Positions 41,550 through 51,908 are shown, counted from the first letter of the stretch. The stretch: DNA of 64,000 nt from Clostridiales bacterium (GCA_009776955.1 WRMW01000005.1:1-64000), one strand, 5' to 3'. A program made the numbers and translations. Notes: a model not told the origin generated them from the sequence alone.

Positions 41550-42908
41550 CTACTTCACAAGCTTCGCCTTCTCCGGGCGCTCCTTGATATAGTCCGCCCA
41601 GATCGGGTCGGCCGTCTCAGCCCACTTCTTCGCGACATCTTTCGTACGTATCGTAAGATCCTCGACCGGCTCCGGCTTCAGGAAGTCCGTGCTGTGTGCG
41701 CCCGTCTCCCTTACCATCTTCTCAATCATTTCTGGATTGTCAAGAACCGGGCAGGGACGCATATAATTTTCGCTGAACGGGTGGTTCTCCCTGTATGACT
41801 TGAACAGCGGTGATTGAAGCGCCTCAAGCAGCGTGACGTCGTGGATGTTGACATTGCTGTAATGAACGAATGCGCAAGGCTCGACGTCGCCGGCCGCATT
41901 TATATGGAAGTAGCGGCGTCCGCCCGCGATGCATCCGCAGGTGTACTCGCCGTCGTTCCAGAAGTCCATCGCAAACACGGGCTTCGTGTCGCGAATCTCG
42001 CGGATGCGCTGATGCATCCACTTCCTTTGCTCGGCCGTTGCCATAAGCTCCGGCACCGCATCGGCGCCAATCGGCATATAGGTGAAGTTCCACGCAAACT
42101 TGCAGCCGAGCTCTATCATATGGTCGACAAACTCGTCGCTGCCGACTTCGTAAGTGTTCTTGCTGTGGTAGCACGTCGAGAAACCGAAAGGCAGCTTGTA
42201 AGACTTCATCAGCTTCATATTGTCTATGACGGTCTGGTACGCGCCCTTGCCGCGACGGAAGTCCGTATCTTCCTCGTTGCCCTCGATGGAGAAGCCGAGC
42301 GCGAAGTTCGCTACGCGGAGCAGGTCCTTGCAGAAATCGTCGTCCACCAGGGAGCCGTTCGTGAAAGCGAAGAAATAGCAGTCCTGATGCTTTTCGCAAA
42401 GCTTGATAAGGTCGGCCTTGCGGACAAGCGGTTCACCGCCGCTATATATATAGAAGCGAATGTCGAGCTCCTTGCCCTGCGTGATGATGCTGTCAAGCGT
42501 TTCAAACGACAGGCTGTGCTTGCCGCCGTACTGTGCCGCCCAGCAACCCGTACATTGATAGTTGCACGCGCTCGTCGGATCCATCAATATGCACCAAGGA
42601 ATATTGATATCGTACTTCTCCTTGATTCGCTCACGCTCGTCGTTGTCAAGCGCGCTGTTGACGAAGAAGCATTCCACTAGCTTCTTGATGCAGTTGACAT
42701 CGACATCCGTAAACAGGTTCTGCACAAACTTGCTCCAGACGCTGTCGGGATTGATGATCGTGTTACGGAAGACTTCGATCTGCCCGGCATGCATGCTCTT
42801 GCGGTCAAGCGTCTCTGCGAGGTCGATCATCTTCGGCAGATTTTTGATCGGATCCTTCGCCATGTAGTCGAGAAGCAGATCAACGGTTTTCTTCTTAATT
42901 AAGTTCAT
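41550..42908 (-). CDS. Radical SAM protein with C-terminal cysteine-rich region
   Basis: A 452-residue protein. The cluster motif is CNYQCTGCWA (about residues 115-124), the standard CxxxCxxC. YIYSGGEPL (about 155-163) is the SAM-binding GGE segment. A SPASM-like C-terminal part has CGCIAGGRRYFHINAAGDVEPC (about 333-354, split here by spacing) and further Cys-Pro. Such proteins often modify peptides or act in cofactor assembly, but no precursor peptide or partner gene is next to it. GGAGGTG precedes the start. The function is unassigned. Confidence 0.85.
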   Translation of the reverse strand: MNLIKKKTVDLLLDYMAKDPIKNLPKMIDLAETLDRKSMHAGQIEVFRNTIINPDSVWSKFVQNLFTDVDVNCIKKLVECFFVNSALDNDERERIKEKYDINIPWCILMDPTSACNYQCTGCWAAQYGGKHSLSFETLDSIITQGKELDIRFYIYSGGEPLVRKADLIKLCEKHQDCYFFAFTNGSLVDDDFCKDLLRVANFALGFSIEGNEEDTDFRRGKGAYQTVIDNMKLMKSYKLPFGFSTCYHSKNTYEVGSDEFVDHMIELGCKFAWNFTYMPIGADAVPELMATAEQRKWMHQRIREIRDTKPVFAMDFWNDGEYTCGCIAGGRRYFHINAAGDVEPCAFVHYSNVNIHDVTLLEALQSPLFKSYRENHPFSENYMRPCPVLDNPEMIEKMVRETGAHSTDFLKPEPVEDLTIRTKDVAKKWAETADPIWADYIKERPEKAKLVK

Positions 42909-42981
42909 ACGTACACCTCCGAATAACTATAGCCAATTTTGTCAGTATCTCGTGACGACATGTAAAAAACATACCACAGAG

Positions 42982-42987
42982 ATTATA
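42982..42987 (-). promoter_or_regulatory. -10 box of the radical SAM gene
   Basis: TATAAT read on the minus strand, about 73 nt before the start codon. The leader of about 65 nt is normal and ends with CGGAGGTG. The -35 box is weak. Confidence 0.45.
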
Positions 42988-43052
42988 GCACAAAAGTTTC
43001 GATTTCTAAACAAGTAATTTTACATCTCCAAAACAAGCCCTTTACAAGCCAC

Positions 43053-44294
43053 TTACGAGCCCTCAATTCCGGCAATTCCACCCTTGTCAACACGCTTCTT
43101 GTAATACGCCCCGACTATGTTGGCGAGGGCGTTGTCGCCGGAGACATTGCAGGCCGTCCCAAACCCGTCCTGCGCCAGATGGAACGCGATGATGATGCTC
43201 GCCATCGCACTATCCGAAGCGATCCCGACCATCGGGAAGAAAGGCAGTGCCGCCATTACAGCGCCGCCCGGTGCGCCGGGCGCGGCCACCATCACGACGC
43301 TTAGAGTCAAAATGAACGGCAAAAAAAGCTCGGGGCTGACCGGCATCCCGTTCATCAGCAGCACCGCCGTCACGCATGAAGTTATGGTGATAATGGAGCC
43401 GGGCAAGTGGATGTTCGCGCATAGCGGCACTAAAAAATTCACGATCTCTTTTGGCACGCCCTGGCTCTCCGCGCATTTCAGGTTCACAGGTATGGTCGCG
43501 GCCGAGGACTGCGTACCGAGCGCCGTCACATAGGCGGGCACCTGTTTTTTCATCAACGCAAAGGGGTTCTTATGGCTGGCAAAACCGCCGATATTGTACA
43601 CTATCAGCAAGTATACGAAGTGCATGATGATGACCACCAAGAACACCCGCCATAGCACATTCAGTATGGTGAACGCCGCCCCGCTCACCGTCATGTTCAC
43701 AAAGGTTCCGCAGATGAAAATGGGCAGCAGAGGCACTATTATCTTCATCAGCACGAAGTTTATCACCTGCAAAAATTCGCCGAAAACACTGTGCAGCACG
43801 ACGCCCGTCTTGCTTTTGGCCCGCATCATGCTTATGCATATCCCTAGGATGAACGCCATTATTATGGCCGCCATGACGTCCATTATGGGCACCAAGGTGA
43901 TGCTGAAATACGGGCTCAACATGCCTTCGCTCATATCCGCCCCCGCCGCCGACGCCGACATATCCACAAAGTTCGGGAACACATTCGTCGCGACCAAGAA
44001 CGCCCCGCCGCCCGCGAGCAATGTCGATGTGTATGCGAGAACAACTGTCAATATGAGCAGCTTTCCCGCGCCTTGCGACAGTTCCGCTATCCCCATGGTT
44101 ACGAATGCAAGTATCATCAGCGGGATGATAAACCCCAGAAACGACCCGAACAATGCCGACAATGTAACAACAAACCGATTAATCGGCTCCGGCGCGAAAC
44201 TGCCGAGCAACACCCCCACGCCTATCGCAATAAGGAGCCTCGGCACCAGCCCGATTCGTATTCGCTTTTTCGTATCTGCAATCGCCTCACTCAT
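43053..44294 (-). CDS. Dicarboxylate/amino acid:cation symporter (DAACS family)
   Basis: About 413 residues with eight or more membrane helices and two re-entrant loops. The family's Ser-rich loop appears as LGTQSSAATIPVNLKCAES (about residues 262-280) and the second loop as NIHLPGSIITITSC and GAPGGAVMAALPF. It imports an acidic or neutral amino acid, or a dicarboxylate, with Na+ or H+. ATG 44294 is chosen because GGAAGGGG lies 10 nt upstream; a longer in-frame start at 44318 would include that site. The substrate cannot be told. Confidence 0.88.
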   Translation of the reverse strand: MSEAIADTKKRIRIGLVPRLLIAIGVGVLLGSFAPEPINRFVVTLSALFGSFLGFIIPLMILAFVTMGIAELSQGAGKLLILTVVLAYTSTLLAGGGAFLVATNVFPNFVDMSASAAGADMSEGMLSPYFSITLVPIMDVMAAIIMAFILGICISMMRAKSKTGVVLHSVFGEFLQVINFVLMKIIVPLLPIFICGTFVNMTVSGAAFTILNVLWRVFLVVIIMHFVYLLIVYNIGGFASHKNPFALMKKQVPAYVTALGTQSSAATIPVNLKCAESQGVPKEIVNFLVPLCANIHLPGSIITITSCVTAVLLMNGMPVSPELFLPFILTLSVVMVAAPGAPGGAVMAALPFFPMVGIASDSAMASIIIAFHLAQDGFGTACNVSGDNALANIVGAYYKKRVDKGGIAGIEGS

Positions 44295-44365
44295 AAGTCC
44301 ATTTCCCCTTCCAAACATTTTCTACGAGTGTACCACAATTTCGAAATCAAATAAGCACAAAATTT

Positions 44366-44399
44366 ATCCCCGTCGGTCTCACCACCGGCGGGGATTTTT
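44366..44399. terminator. Hairpin between the symporter and giant surface gene 3
   Basis: A 12-bp stem (7 bp ATCCCCG / CGGGGAT plus 5 inner pairs) with a CTCACC loop, followed by TTTTT on the plus strand. There is no plus-strand gene before it and the symporter gene reads away from it. It may end a transcript of an unrecognised gene, or act as an attenuator in the symporter leader. Confidence 0.5.
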
Positions 44400-44595
44400 G
44401 AAATGGATTTTGTTACAGATCATAGGTCTATTTGGCCTGACATCGTTATCACACCAAAACCATGCCTTGTCAACTACTATTTTTTCCCAATTTGCTCTAA
44501 ATGTTTCCCCAGCACTAATACGTTTCATGCTTCTTTTTACAAATATGTTGCAGCATACCCCCCAAAGGGACTTTTGTACACCCTTGGTTTGGGGT
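44400..44595. other. AT-rich intergenic stretch with no convincing gene
   Basis: This stretch is clearly more AT-rich than the genes on either side. An 84-codon minus-strand frame (44379-44633) is open here, but it matches no family I know, ends inside the hairpin and begins inside the repeat pair. I see no promoter I would defend. Confidence 0.4.
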
Positions 44596-44624
44596 ATAAC
44601 CACCATGTACGCGTGGGAATACAA
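44596..44624 (+). repeat. 29-nt direct repeat, copy 1 (CRISPR-like spacing)
   Basis: 29 nt starting ATAACCACCATGTACG and ending GGAATACAA, identical to 44657-44685. The two copies are separated by 32 nt of unique sequence. The reverse complement reads GTATTCCCACGCG, which resembles the start of many type I-E CRISPR repeats. Confidence 0.65.
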
Positions 44625-44656
44625 AATCGACAAAAACCGCTTGTAATGTATCGGTG

Positions 44657-44685
44657 ATAACCACCATGTACGCGTGGGAATACAA
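44657..44685 (+). repeat. 29-nt direct repeat, copy 2
   Basis: An exact second copy, 61 bp after the first; identity stops on both sides at the 29-nt limits. It ends 20 nt before the start codon of giant surface gene 3. No third copy was found 61 bp upstream or downstream, and no cas gene is in the window. Confidence 0.65.
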
Positions 44686-44705
44686 TTAATGAAAGAGGTG
44701 TGCTG

Positions 44706-47700
44706 ATGTTTGTTTATAAAAGACTTTCGCGTTTGTTGGCGGGTACGCTTGTTTTTGCGTTGCTGCTGTCAACCATGTCATTTTCAGCGACTTTCCCGAA
44801 AGTTGCAGGCGGCGACCCCTATGTAGGGGTGACCGCTCTCGACGACAATGGCCCCGACACATCCGGCACATCTGGCGGTGACGTAGGCAACCCGTCCGCT
44901 GGAACATCGGATGGCGGCGAAACAACGCCCCCTACCGACCCCACATACCCCGAAAACCAAGACGGTTCGGACGCACCCAACCCCACCGACCCCGACCCCA
45001 CGAATCCCGACCCCGAAAATCAAGGCGGTTCGGACGTATCCAACACGTCAGACGATGACGAAACCACATCGGACGACGACCTTCTCGGCATGCTTATGCC
45101 GCTGTCAGAGATTATGCCGATGGCGACGGATGTGCCCTACATCAACCCCGACGGCTCACCGGCCACGACACCGGCCGGCGTGGATGTAAAAGAAATCGCA
45201 TCCGATACAACGACATGGAACACTACTGGCGGTGCTTGGTACGTAGCGCAAAGCGAGGTCACTATATCCTCGCGTGTCACGGTCACGGGCACGGTCAACC
45301 TCATACTTGAGGACGATGCGCATTTAACCGTGGAGGGCGGTATACAAGTACAAGGCACCGGCAACTCTCTCATCATCTGGGCGCAAAGCACAGGCGACTG
45401 GGCGGTAGTTGACGGCGGCGGCGATGTTCTTAATGAAGGTGGTTCAGCCAACGTAGGTCGTCTGACGGCTACAGCCGCCGCGGCAACCTCAAGTGCCGGT
45501 ATCGGCGGAACGAGCAACGGCAGCACAACTGTCAACGCCGGAGGTACTGTCACTATTAACGGCGGCGTCGTCACAGCGACCGGCGGAAGCGGAAACCTTA
45601 CAGGCTCGGGCGCAACCGGCGGCGTAACCGGCGGCGGCGCGGGTATCGGTGGCAGTGGAAGTGCCTACGAATATAGTACCGGTGGTACCGGCGGTACTAT
45701 TACTATAAATAACGGAAAAATTATCGCGACAGGCGGTACGGACGGACCCGCAAATTCTGATAACAAAGGCGGTACAGGTGCGGGTATCGGCGGCGGCGGC
45801 GGAACCTATACCGGCGGCGCGGGCGGCAATATTTCGATTTTAGGCGGACACGTCACCGCGACGGGCGGAGCTGATACCGTGACAACCGCCGCCGGTCCGG
45901 GCGGCGGCGCCGGTATCGGCGGCGGCGGCGGCGGAAAACAAAACGGGACAACGGCCGGTGGAGGCGCAAGCGGCACTATTATAATCAGAGATGCTGTCGT
46001 AATCGCGACATCGCCTGTCAAAATTCATCGTGGTGCCGGCGGCGCGGGCATTGGCGGCGGCGGCTCCGGTCGGGACCAGTCAGGCGGATGGGTTTCTCCT
46101 GGCGGTTCAGTTACTTCAATAACCATAGAACGCTCGGTTGTTATCGCACAAGGGTCAGATGGTTCGGGGATTGGCGGTGCGCACGATAGAGGCAACTATG
46201 GCGCGGACATCGGCAGCGGCGGTACCCTAATAAACGCCACCGGAACTAACACCCCTCCCTCAGGCGGAACGCTGACCATAACCGACAGCACAGTCACGCT
46301 TATGGAATTCGGCACGAACTCGAACGTAACCGCAACACGCTCCACCATAAACGGCGCAGGCGCAGGCACGGCCGAGGGCTTCTACAACGCAAACAGCAAA
46401 CATGACGTAAACATCACGCTCGCAGCATCGCCCGCAAGCCAAATCGTAGTCGGAACCGGTGACGTCGAGCTTACGGCAACTCTGCATGCAACGCGTACGA
46501 GCGGCTTCGCAAATCCTAGCCTGGTTTCGACCGCAGGGCTGAAATTCGTTATCACTCCGGCGAGCGGCACGGCGATTACGCTCCCCGCAACAGGGTGGTC
46601 AACATTGACGCCAACAGGAAACACTACGACACAAGGCTATCCGATTTACGAAGCGACAGCGACTTGGACGACTCCCGCTTTAGGCGCCTACACCGTCACC
46701 GCCGACTTCACAGGCGACACACGATATGCGGACGGTGATGATGAAATCAGCTACCAGATTGTCTATCCCCCGCTCACCGGCACCCCGACTATTACCATAC
46801 CCGCCCCTTACGCACTCACCGCCCCAGTCGCGGGCTTGACCCTGACGGCGGTTACGACGGGGCTTAGCGTAAGCACGGGCTTTTCCTACCAATGGCAGCG
46901 AGGGACAACCAACATCGACAATGCGACCGGCTCCACCTACACCCTTACCGCAGACGACGTCGGACAGCCGATAAGAGTTGTTGTATCGTCGGATATCGCA
47001 AGCGGTACGGCCACATCAGCCGCGACAGGGAATGTCCTTGCGGCGAACGCGACCATCGACCTTAGCCTATATGGAACAGACATCATACCGGCGGGCGCAG
47101 GCTGGGTGTATGAGCCTATCAAAACCATCGGCACATCCACTTTGAGAGCCCGCTACATTATCCAAAACGGTGCGGACGTAACCATAACAGGGGACGCGTC
47201 GGCAGGCGCGACAGACAGAGCCGGGTTCAGAATGCTTCTCGTCGCACCTAACGCGAAAGACGTGAAGATTACACTCGATGAAGCTACCATAGACCCCAGA
47301 AGTTACACCACCGCTGTTTCCGGTGTTTACTTTATCGCGCCGTTATTTCTATCCGATGGCGCAGAAGTGACATTAGAGTTGAAGGGCGAATCGGTTCTTG
47401 CAGCCTTTAATGCGCCGGGAATATTTGTTTACAGCAACGCGAAACTAGATATACAATCTTCGGACGGCACCGGAATCCTCCACGCCGTGGGAAATGGCAA
47501 CGGAACGGGTATAGGCGGCTCCGGAAACCTTGGAGGTGTTGCCGGTGGTGACTGGGCGCCTTATAACGACATCGGTAACGCCGGCGACAGTGGTACAATC
47601 ACTATTGAAAGCGGCACAATCTACGCTTCCGCTAACGGCACCTTCAATGCTGCTGGAATCGGCGCCGGTCCCGGAGGAGGAGCCAGCACTACTGCCGGTA

Positions 47701-50700
47701 CCATAACCATCAACGGCGGCACAGTTTACGCTATGGGTGCAGGGGCGAGTATCGGCGCCAGTTCCGGCGCCGGTATCGGAGGCGCCGGAAACAGCTCTAA
47801 CGGCACCATAACCATCAACGGCGGCACGGTCACCGCCATCGGCGCAAACAATGGGAATGATAACAGCGCCGCCGGTATTGGCGGCGGCGGAGGAGGAAGG
47901 GTCGGATCGGTCACCATCAAAGGCGACGCGACTGTAATCGCCATCCCCTCGCCGAGCGGCGGCACGGGCATCGGCGGCGGTGCAACACCAGTCAATATGC
48001 CGGAAGGCGCACCTCTGGTATTCACAACAAATGCTTCGGGCGGCACACAAAATGCAGGCGCGCTTATCTTAGGAACTGTAACTAGGAACACAGATAGTTT
48101 TCCGACCGCGTACAGCGGGACTATGAACGTCGCGTCAATCCTTGGCACGGGCAGCGCATACACGTTGGTAAACGACTTCACAACCCCGAACAAGCTGGAA
48201 AATGTCGATTTCGACTTCACGCTGAACATTGAAGAAGACGTGACCCTCACTCTCGCCCAAAACATCACCCTTACCAACAACGGCAGGGTCAACAACTTCG
48301 GCACGGTCAACCACAGCCTTCATAATGCAGCATACGGCACTTGGGCGGGGAACTGGTACTATGTACCCGGCGCGGCCGTAAACGCGCCCACGCTTGTCGA
48401 AGGCACAAAGACCGCAAGCGCCATAACGGTCGTTGCGACAAAGGTCGCATCCACCCCCGTCACAAACACCCAGACGATAGAGTACGCCAGAAACACCACC
48501 AACACGGCTCCCACCGCTCCGACGGCTTGGCAGGACACCCCCGCATTTACAGGGATGTCCGAATATACGCAGTATTACTTCTTCGCGCGTTCAAAAGAGA
48601 GTCCAAGCACCAATACCGCATACCCCAACTATTTCCAAGGCGACCCGTCTGGCGGAACGGCTATCCGCACCGCCGACGAAACGCCGCCCACGGGCGAGAT
48701 CGCGATAAAATCCCGCATATTCGATGATTATGCAGCCCACACCTCCTATGCCATGTTCTTCAAAGACGAGGTAACCGTGGAAATCGAAGCCGACGACATG
48801 ATGAGCGGCGTGGAAAGCATAGAATACTTTACGTCCGCGAGCAACTTGCCCGAAAACACCACGGACTGGGACGCGCAGACTTGGACGACCGTAAGCGACG
48901 ACAGCGTCAGCTTCGACGTGGAAGAAGAGTTCAAAGGCTTTGTCTACGTCCGCATAACAGACAATGAGGACAACTCCATCATAATCCGTTCGGGCGGGAT
49001 AGTAGTGTATGGCGATGCGGCGGCGTCCACGGCGAGCGTCAGCCATACCATAGGCACGGCCTCAAAAACCGCGACGGTGACGCTGAACGGCAACACCATA
49101 GCGGGCGTCCATGACGGCACAAAGGCTTTGGTGCGGAATACGGACTACACCCTCGCTTCGGACACAGGCAATGTCATCACTCTTACGGCGACATACCTTG
49201 ACAGCTTGACAGCGGGCGGCTACACGCTGACCGTGAGCTACAACCCGCAGGGCGAACCGTACGCGACACACGCCGACAACGATGTGCCCGGCACCACGAC
49301 ATTCGCACTTACGGTGGTAAAACCCATCACCGTCAACGCTACGGACATAAACTATGCAGGCAAGGAATACGACGGCACCACGGATGCGACTGACGCGCCG
49401 GCCACGTTCACGCTTACTTCGGCGTCGGGGATCGAAACGGGCCATACGGTCACGGCCTCATATACGTCGGCATCGTTTGGCAACGCAAGCGTCGGGCCGG
49501 GGACGGTCACGTTCAGCGGGCTTTCCCTCGGCGGCACGGGTTCGGGCTATTATTCCCTGACCTCGACGACGGCGACCAAATCGGCGGAGATCGAGAAAGC
49601 CACGCCGCCGCAGTCTACCGTCAGCGACGCCATATCATTTATCCAACTCCAAGCGGGCTCCAGCACAGTAAATTTGCCCGCTTTACTACCAGCGCTCACC
49701 GTGCCGGCTTCATACGGCACGGTGAGTTACTCCTTTACAAACATTGACGATGGTGACAGCATACTCACCGCGCCTACCGCAACGGGGACGGTGACAAACC
49801 CATCGGCAATGCCCGTCGCAGTCGCGGCTACAGCGGTGGATGGCGAGAGCGCCACCATCACCGTCACGGCGACGAGCGACAATTATACAACCATCACCAT
49901 TACCATTACCGTGAATATCATAAACAAGACGACGGTGACGATAGGCGGGCTTTCCATCACCGACAGGGCATACAACGCCCAGCCCCTCGCATATACGGGC
50001 ACAGCGACGTTCACGGCGGGCGGCAGTTCCGTCACCCCGAGCGTCGCCACGCTGACGGTGCTATACGAGGGCGTGGGCAATGCCTACAGCAGCAGCACCG
50101 CGCCGACCAACGCGGGCGATTACAAAGTCACGGCGACCCTGAACAGCGACCCGGCATACTTCGGCACATGGTCGGACACCTTCACGATCGAAAAGCGGCA
50201 GCTCACCATCACGGGCGGCACGGTGACGGCAAAAACTTACGACACCACAGCCACAGCCACGGTCACGGCGCTTGAGTTCACAAATCTGGTCCAAGGCCAA
50301 AGCCTTGCCATAACTACGGACTACAGCGTAGGGACGCCTGCGTTCAACAGCGCGGACGCCGGCACGAACAAGACTGTCAGCGGCACGGCCGCCCTGCAAA
50401 ACACAGCGACAGCGAACAATTACGCGCTCGCAAGCGGCGGCGCCTATACGCTTACGGGCAAGTCCATCGGCAAGGCAAACCCCGTCGCCACATTCCCGAC
50501 GAGCGCGGCGCTCACATTCGGGCAGAGCTTGAGCCAGGCGCAGCTCACAGGGCAGAGCAACACGACGCCAGGAGGCTTCGCTTTCGATGAACCGCAACGG
50601 CAGCCGACTGTGGCGCAAAGCGGCAACTTCCTTATGATATTCACGCCGACCGACGTGACAAACTTCAACGTCCTTAGCCAGAACGTGGCCGTGACCGTCA

Positions 50701-51875
50701 GCCCCGCCGCCATTGCCGCCGCGCAGCTTACCGTGACAGCCCCTGCGCTTGGCGAAACGCCGCTGCAGACGGTGAACGGCACAGGCAATTTCAGCCTCGG
50801 CACCGTCGCATGGACGCCGAGTGCCACGTTCTTTGCCGGAAGCACGTCATACACTGCGTCGGTGGTGCTGACCGCAAACACAAACTACACATTTACGAGC
50901 GGCCTTTCCACCGCGACCATCAACGGCCAGACCGCGACCGTCGCAAACAACAACGGCGCTACCGCCACGCTGTCGTACGCGTTTGCGGCTCTGGGGGCGG
51001 CGACGGTTCCTGCGGCTCCAGGCAGTTTTACCGCGACGGCGGGGAACGCACAGGCGACCCTTGGCTGGGCAGCCCCCAATAACGGCGGTGCCGCAATTAC
51101 GCATTACGAGGTTTCAAGCGACGGCGACAATTGGACAAGCGCAGGGCTCGAAACAAGCTACGTGATGACAGGCCTGGCAAACGGCACGCAGTACACGTTC
51201 AAGGTTCGCGCTGTCAACAGCGTAGGAAACGGGAGCGAGGCAAGCGCCAACGCGACGCCGCGCACCCCGCGTCAGCCCGACCCACGCAATCCAAGCGCCC
51301 CAAGCGGTCCGAGCGGCCCTGCTCCTGCACACGACCCTGATGCAGACACAGGCTTCGTCGAAGGCAGCAGCAATACCCATCTTATCCTTTCGAGGCCTGG
51401 CGCCTGGACAGGCAGCGGCAGCGCAGCGTGGCGGATAGACGCCAGCCCCCAGAGCTTCATTCGGCTGCTGATAGGCGGCGTCGAGATCGATTCGTCAAAC
51501 TATACCGTGACGTCGGGCAGCACCATCATCACTCTTAGGGAGTCATATCTGCGGACATTGCCGGACGGCATCCATACCTTCCGTGCGGTGTTCAGCGGCG
51601 GCTCTGTCACCTTTACTTGGTCAGCGGATCTGCCGCAGGACGACGAGGATGCCCAACCCGCCGAGGACAATGACGCAGCGGAGGTCGTCAGCATCCAGCC
51701 CACCGCCGACACCCCCATCGTCACCGACAGCGAAGCAGAAGCGGCTGCCCCCACGCCTTCTGCCGACGGCAGGACGAACACGCTATGGATAATCATAGCG
51801 GCCATCATCGCCGCCGTGGCGATTATATGCATAGCGCTCATACGCAACTCACGCATGAAGTCCCGCAAACTATAG
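44706..51875 (+). CDS. Giant modular surface protein 3 (2389 residues)
   Basis: A signal peptide (about 1-30) and an acidic Pro/Asp/Thr-rich linker to about 140 are followed by two Gly-rich regions with many GAGIGGGGG-type motifs (about 258-518 and 918-1094). Ig-like sequence, including YQWQRG (about 725), lies between and after them. YDG/MBG-type repeats (about 1550-1950; AGKEYDGTTDAT, TAKTYDTTATAT) come next, then a fibronectin type III domain (about 2103-2188). A C-terminal membrane helix (about 2357-2377) and a basic tail anchor it; there is no LPxTG. ATG 44706 follows AGAGGTG. It is not closely related to giant proteins 1 and 2. Probably an adhesin or carbohydrate-binding surface protein. 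Confidence 0.87.
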   Translation: MFVYKRLSRLLAGTLVFALLLSTMSFSATFPKVAGGDPYVGVTALDDNGPDTSGTSGGDVGNPSAGTSDGGETTPPTDPTYPENQDGSDAPNPTDPDPTNPDPENQGGSDVSNTSDDDETTSDDDLLGMLMPLSEIMPMATDVPYINPDGSPATTPAGVDVKEIASDTTTWNTTGGAWYVAQSEVTISSRVTVTGTVNLILEDDAHLTVEGGIQVQGTGNSLIIWAQSTGDWAVVDGGGDVLNEGGSANVGRLTATAAAATSSAGIGGTSNGSTTVNAGGTVTINGGVVTATGGSGNLTGSGATGGVTGGGAGIGGSGSAYEYSTGGTGGTITINNGKIIATGGTDGPANSDNKGGTGAGIGGGGGTYTGGAGGNISILGGHVTATGGADTVTTAAGPGGGAGIGGGGGGKQNGTTAGGGASGTIIIRDAVVIATSPVKIHRGAGGAGIGGGGSGRDQSGGWVSPGGSVTSITIERSVVIAQGSDGSGIGGAHDRGNYGADIGSGGTLINATGTNTPPSGGTLTITDSTVTLMEFGTNSNVTATRSTINGAGAGTAEGFYNANSKHDVNITLAASPASQIVVGTGDVELTATLHATRTSGFANPSLVSTAGLKFVITPASGTAITLPATGWSTLTPTGNTTTQGYPIYEATATWTTPALGAYTVTADFTGDTRYADGDDEISYQIVYPPLTGTPTITIPAPYALTAPVAGLTLTAVTTGLSVSTGFSYQWQRGTTNIDNATGSTYTLTADDVGQPIRVVVSSDIASGTATSAATGNVLAANATIDLSLYGTDIIPAGAGWVYEPIKTIGTSTLRARYIIQNGADVTITGDASAGATDRAGFRMLLVAPNAKDVKITLDEATIDPRSYTTAVSGVYFIAPLFLSDGAEVTLELKGESVLAAFNAPGIFVYSNAKLDIQSSDGTGILHAVGNGNGTGIGGSGNLGGVAGGDWAPYNDIGNAGDSGTITIESGTIYASANGTFNAAGIGAGPGGGASTTAGTITINGGTVYAMGAGASIGASSGAGIGGAGNSSNGTITINGGTVTAIGANNGNDNSAAGIGGGGGGRVGSVTIKGDATVIAIPSPSGGTGIGGGATPVNMPEGAPLVFTTNASGGTQNAGALILGTVTRNTDSFPTAYSGTMNVASILGTGSAYTLVNDFTTPNKLENVDFDFTLNIEEDVTLTLAQNITLTNNGRVNNFGTVNHSLHNAAYGTWAGNWYYVPGAAVNAPTLVEGTKTASAITVVATKVASTPVTNTQTIEYARNTTNTAPTAPTAWQDTPAFTGMSEYTQYYFFARSKESPSTNTAYPNYFQGDPSGGTAIRTADETPPTGEIAIKSRIFDDYAAHTSYAMFFKDEVTVEIEADDMMSGVESIEYFTSASNLPENTTDWDAQTWTTVSDDSVSFDVEEEFKGFVYVRITDNEDNSIIIRSGGIVVYGDAAASTASVSHTIGTASKTATVTLNGNTIAGVHDGTKALVRNTDYTLASDTGNVITLTATYLDSLTAGGYTLTVSYNPQGEPYATHADNDVPGTTTFALTVVKPITVNATDINYAGKEYDGTTDATDAPATFTLTSASGIETGHTVTASYTSASFGNASVGPGTVTFSGLSLGGTGSGYYSLTSTTATKSAEIEKATPPQSTVSDAISFIQLQAGSSTVNLPALLPALTVPASYGTVSYSFTNIDDGDSILTAPTATGTVTNPSAMPVAVAATAVDGESATITVTATSDNYTTITITITVNIINKTTVTIGGLSITDRAYNAQPLAYTGTATFTAGGSSVTPSVATLTVLYEGVGNAYSSSTAPTNAGDYKVTATLNSDPAYFGTWSDTFTIEKRQLTITGGTVTAKTYDTTATATVTALEFTNLVQGQSLAITTDYSVGTPAFNSADAGTNKTVSGTAALQNTATANNYALASGGAYTLTGKSIGKANPVATFPTSAALTFGQSLSQAQLTGQSNTTPGGFAFDEPQRQPTVAQSGNFLMIFTPTDVTNFNVLSQNVAVTVSPAAIAAAQLTVTAPALGETPLQTVNGTGNFSLGTVAWTPSATFFAGSTSYTASVVLTANTNYTFTSGLSTATINGQTATVANNNGATATLSYAFAALGAATVPAAPGSFTATAGNAQATLGWAAPNNGGAAITHYEVSSDGDNWTSAGLETSYVMTGLANGTQYTFKVRAVNSVGNGSEASANATPRTPRQPDPRNPSAPSGPSGPAPAHDPDADTGFVEGSSNTHLILSRPGAWTGSGSAAWRIDASPQSFIRLLIGGVEIDSSNYTVTSGSTIITLRESYLRTLPDGIHTFRAVFSGGSVTFTWSADLPQDDEDAQPAEDNDAAEVVSIQPTADTPIVTDSEAEAAAPTPSADGRTNTLWIIIAAIIAAVAIICIALIRNSRMKSRKL

Positions 51876-51908
51876 CCAAAAGGCAGAGCTTCCCCCTTTG
51901 CTTTTACG

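Noticed and set aside
44379-44633. An 84-codon minus-strand frame upstream of giant surface gene 3
   Set aside because: It begins in the repeat pair and ends in a hairpin, has no ribosome binding site that I trust, and matches no family I know.
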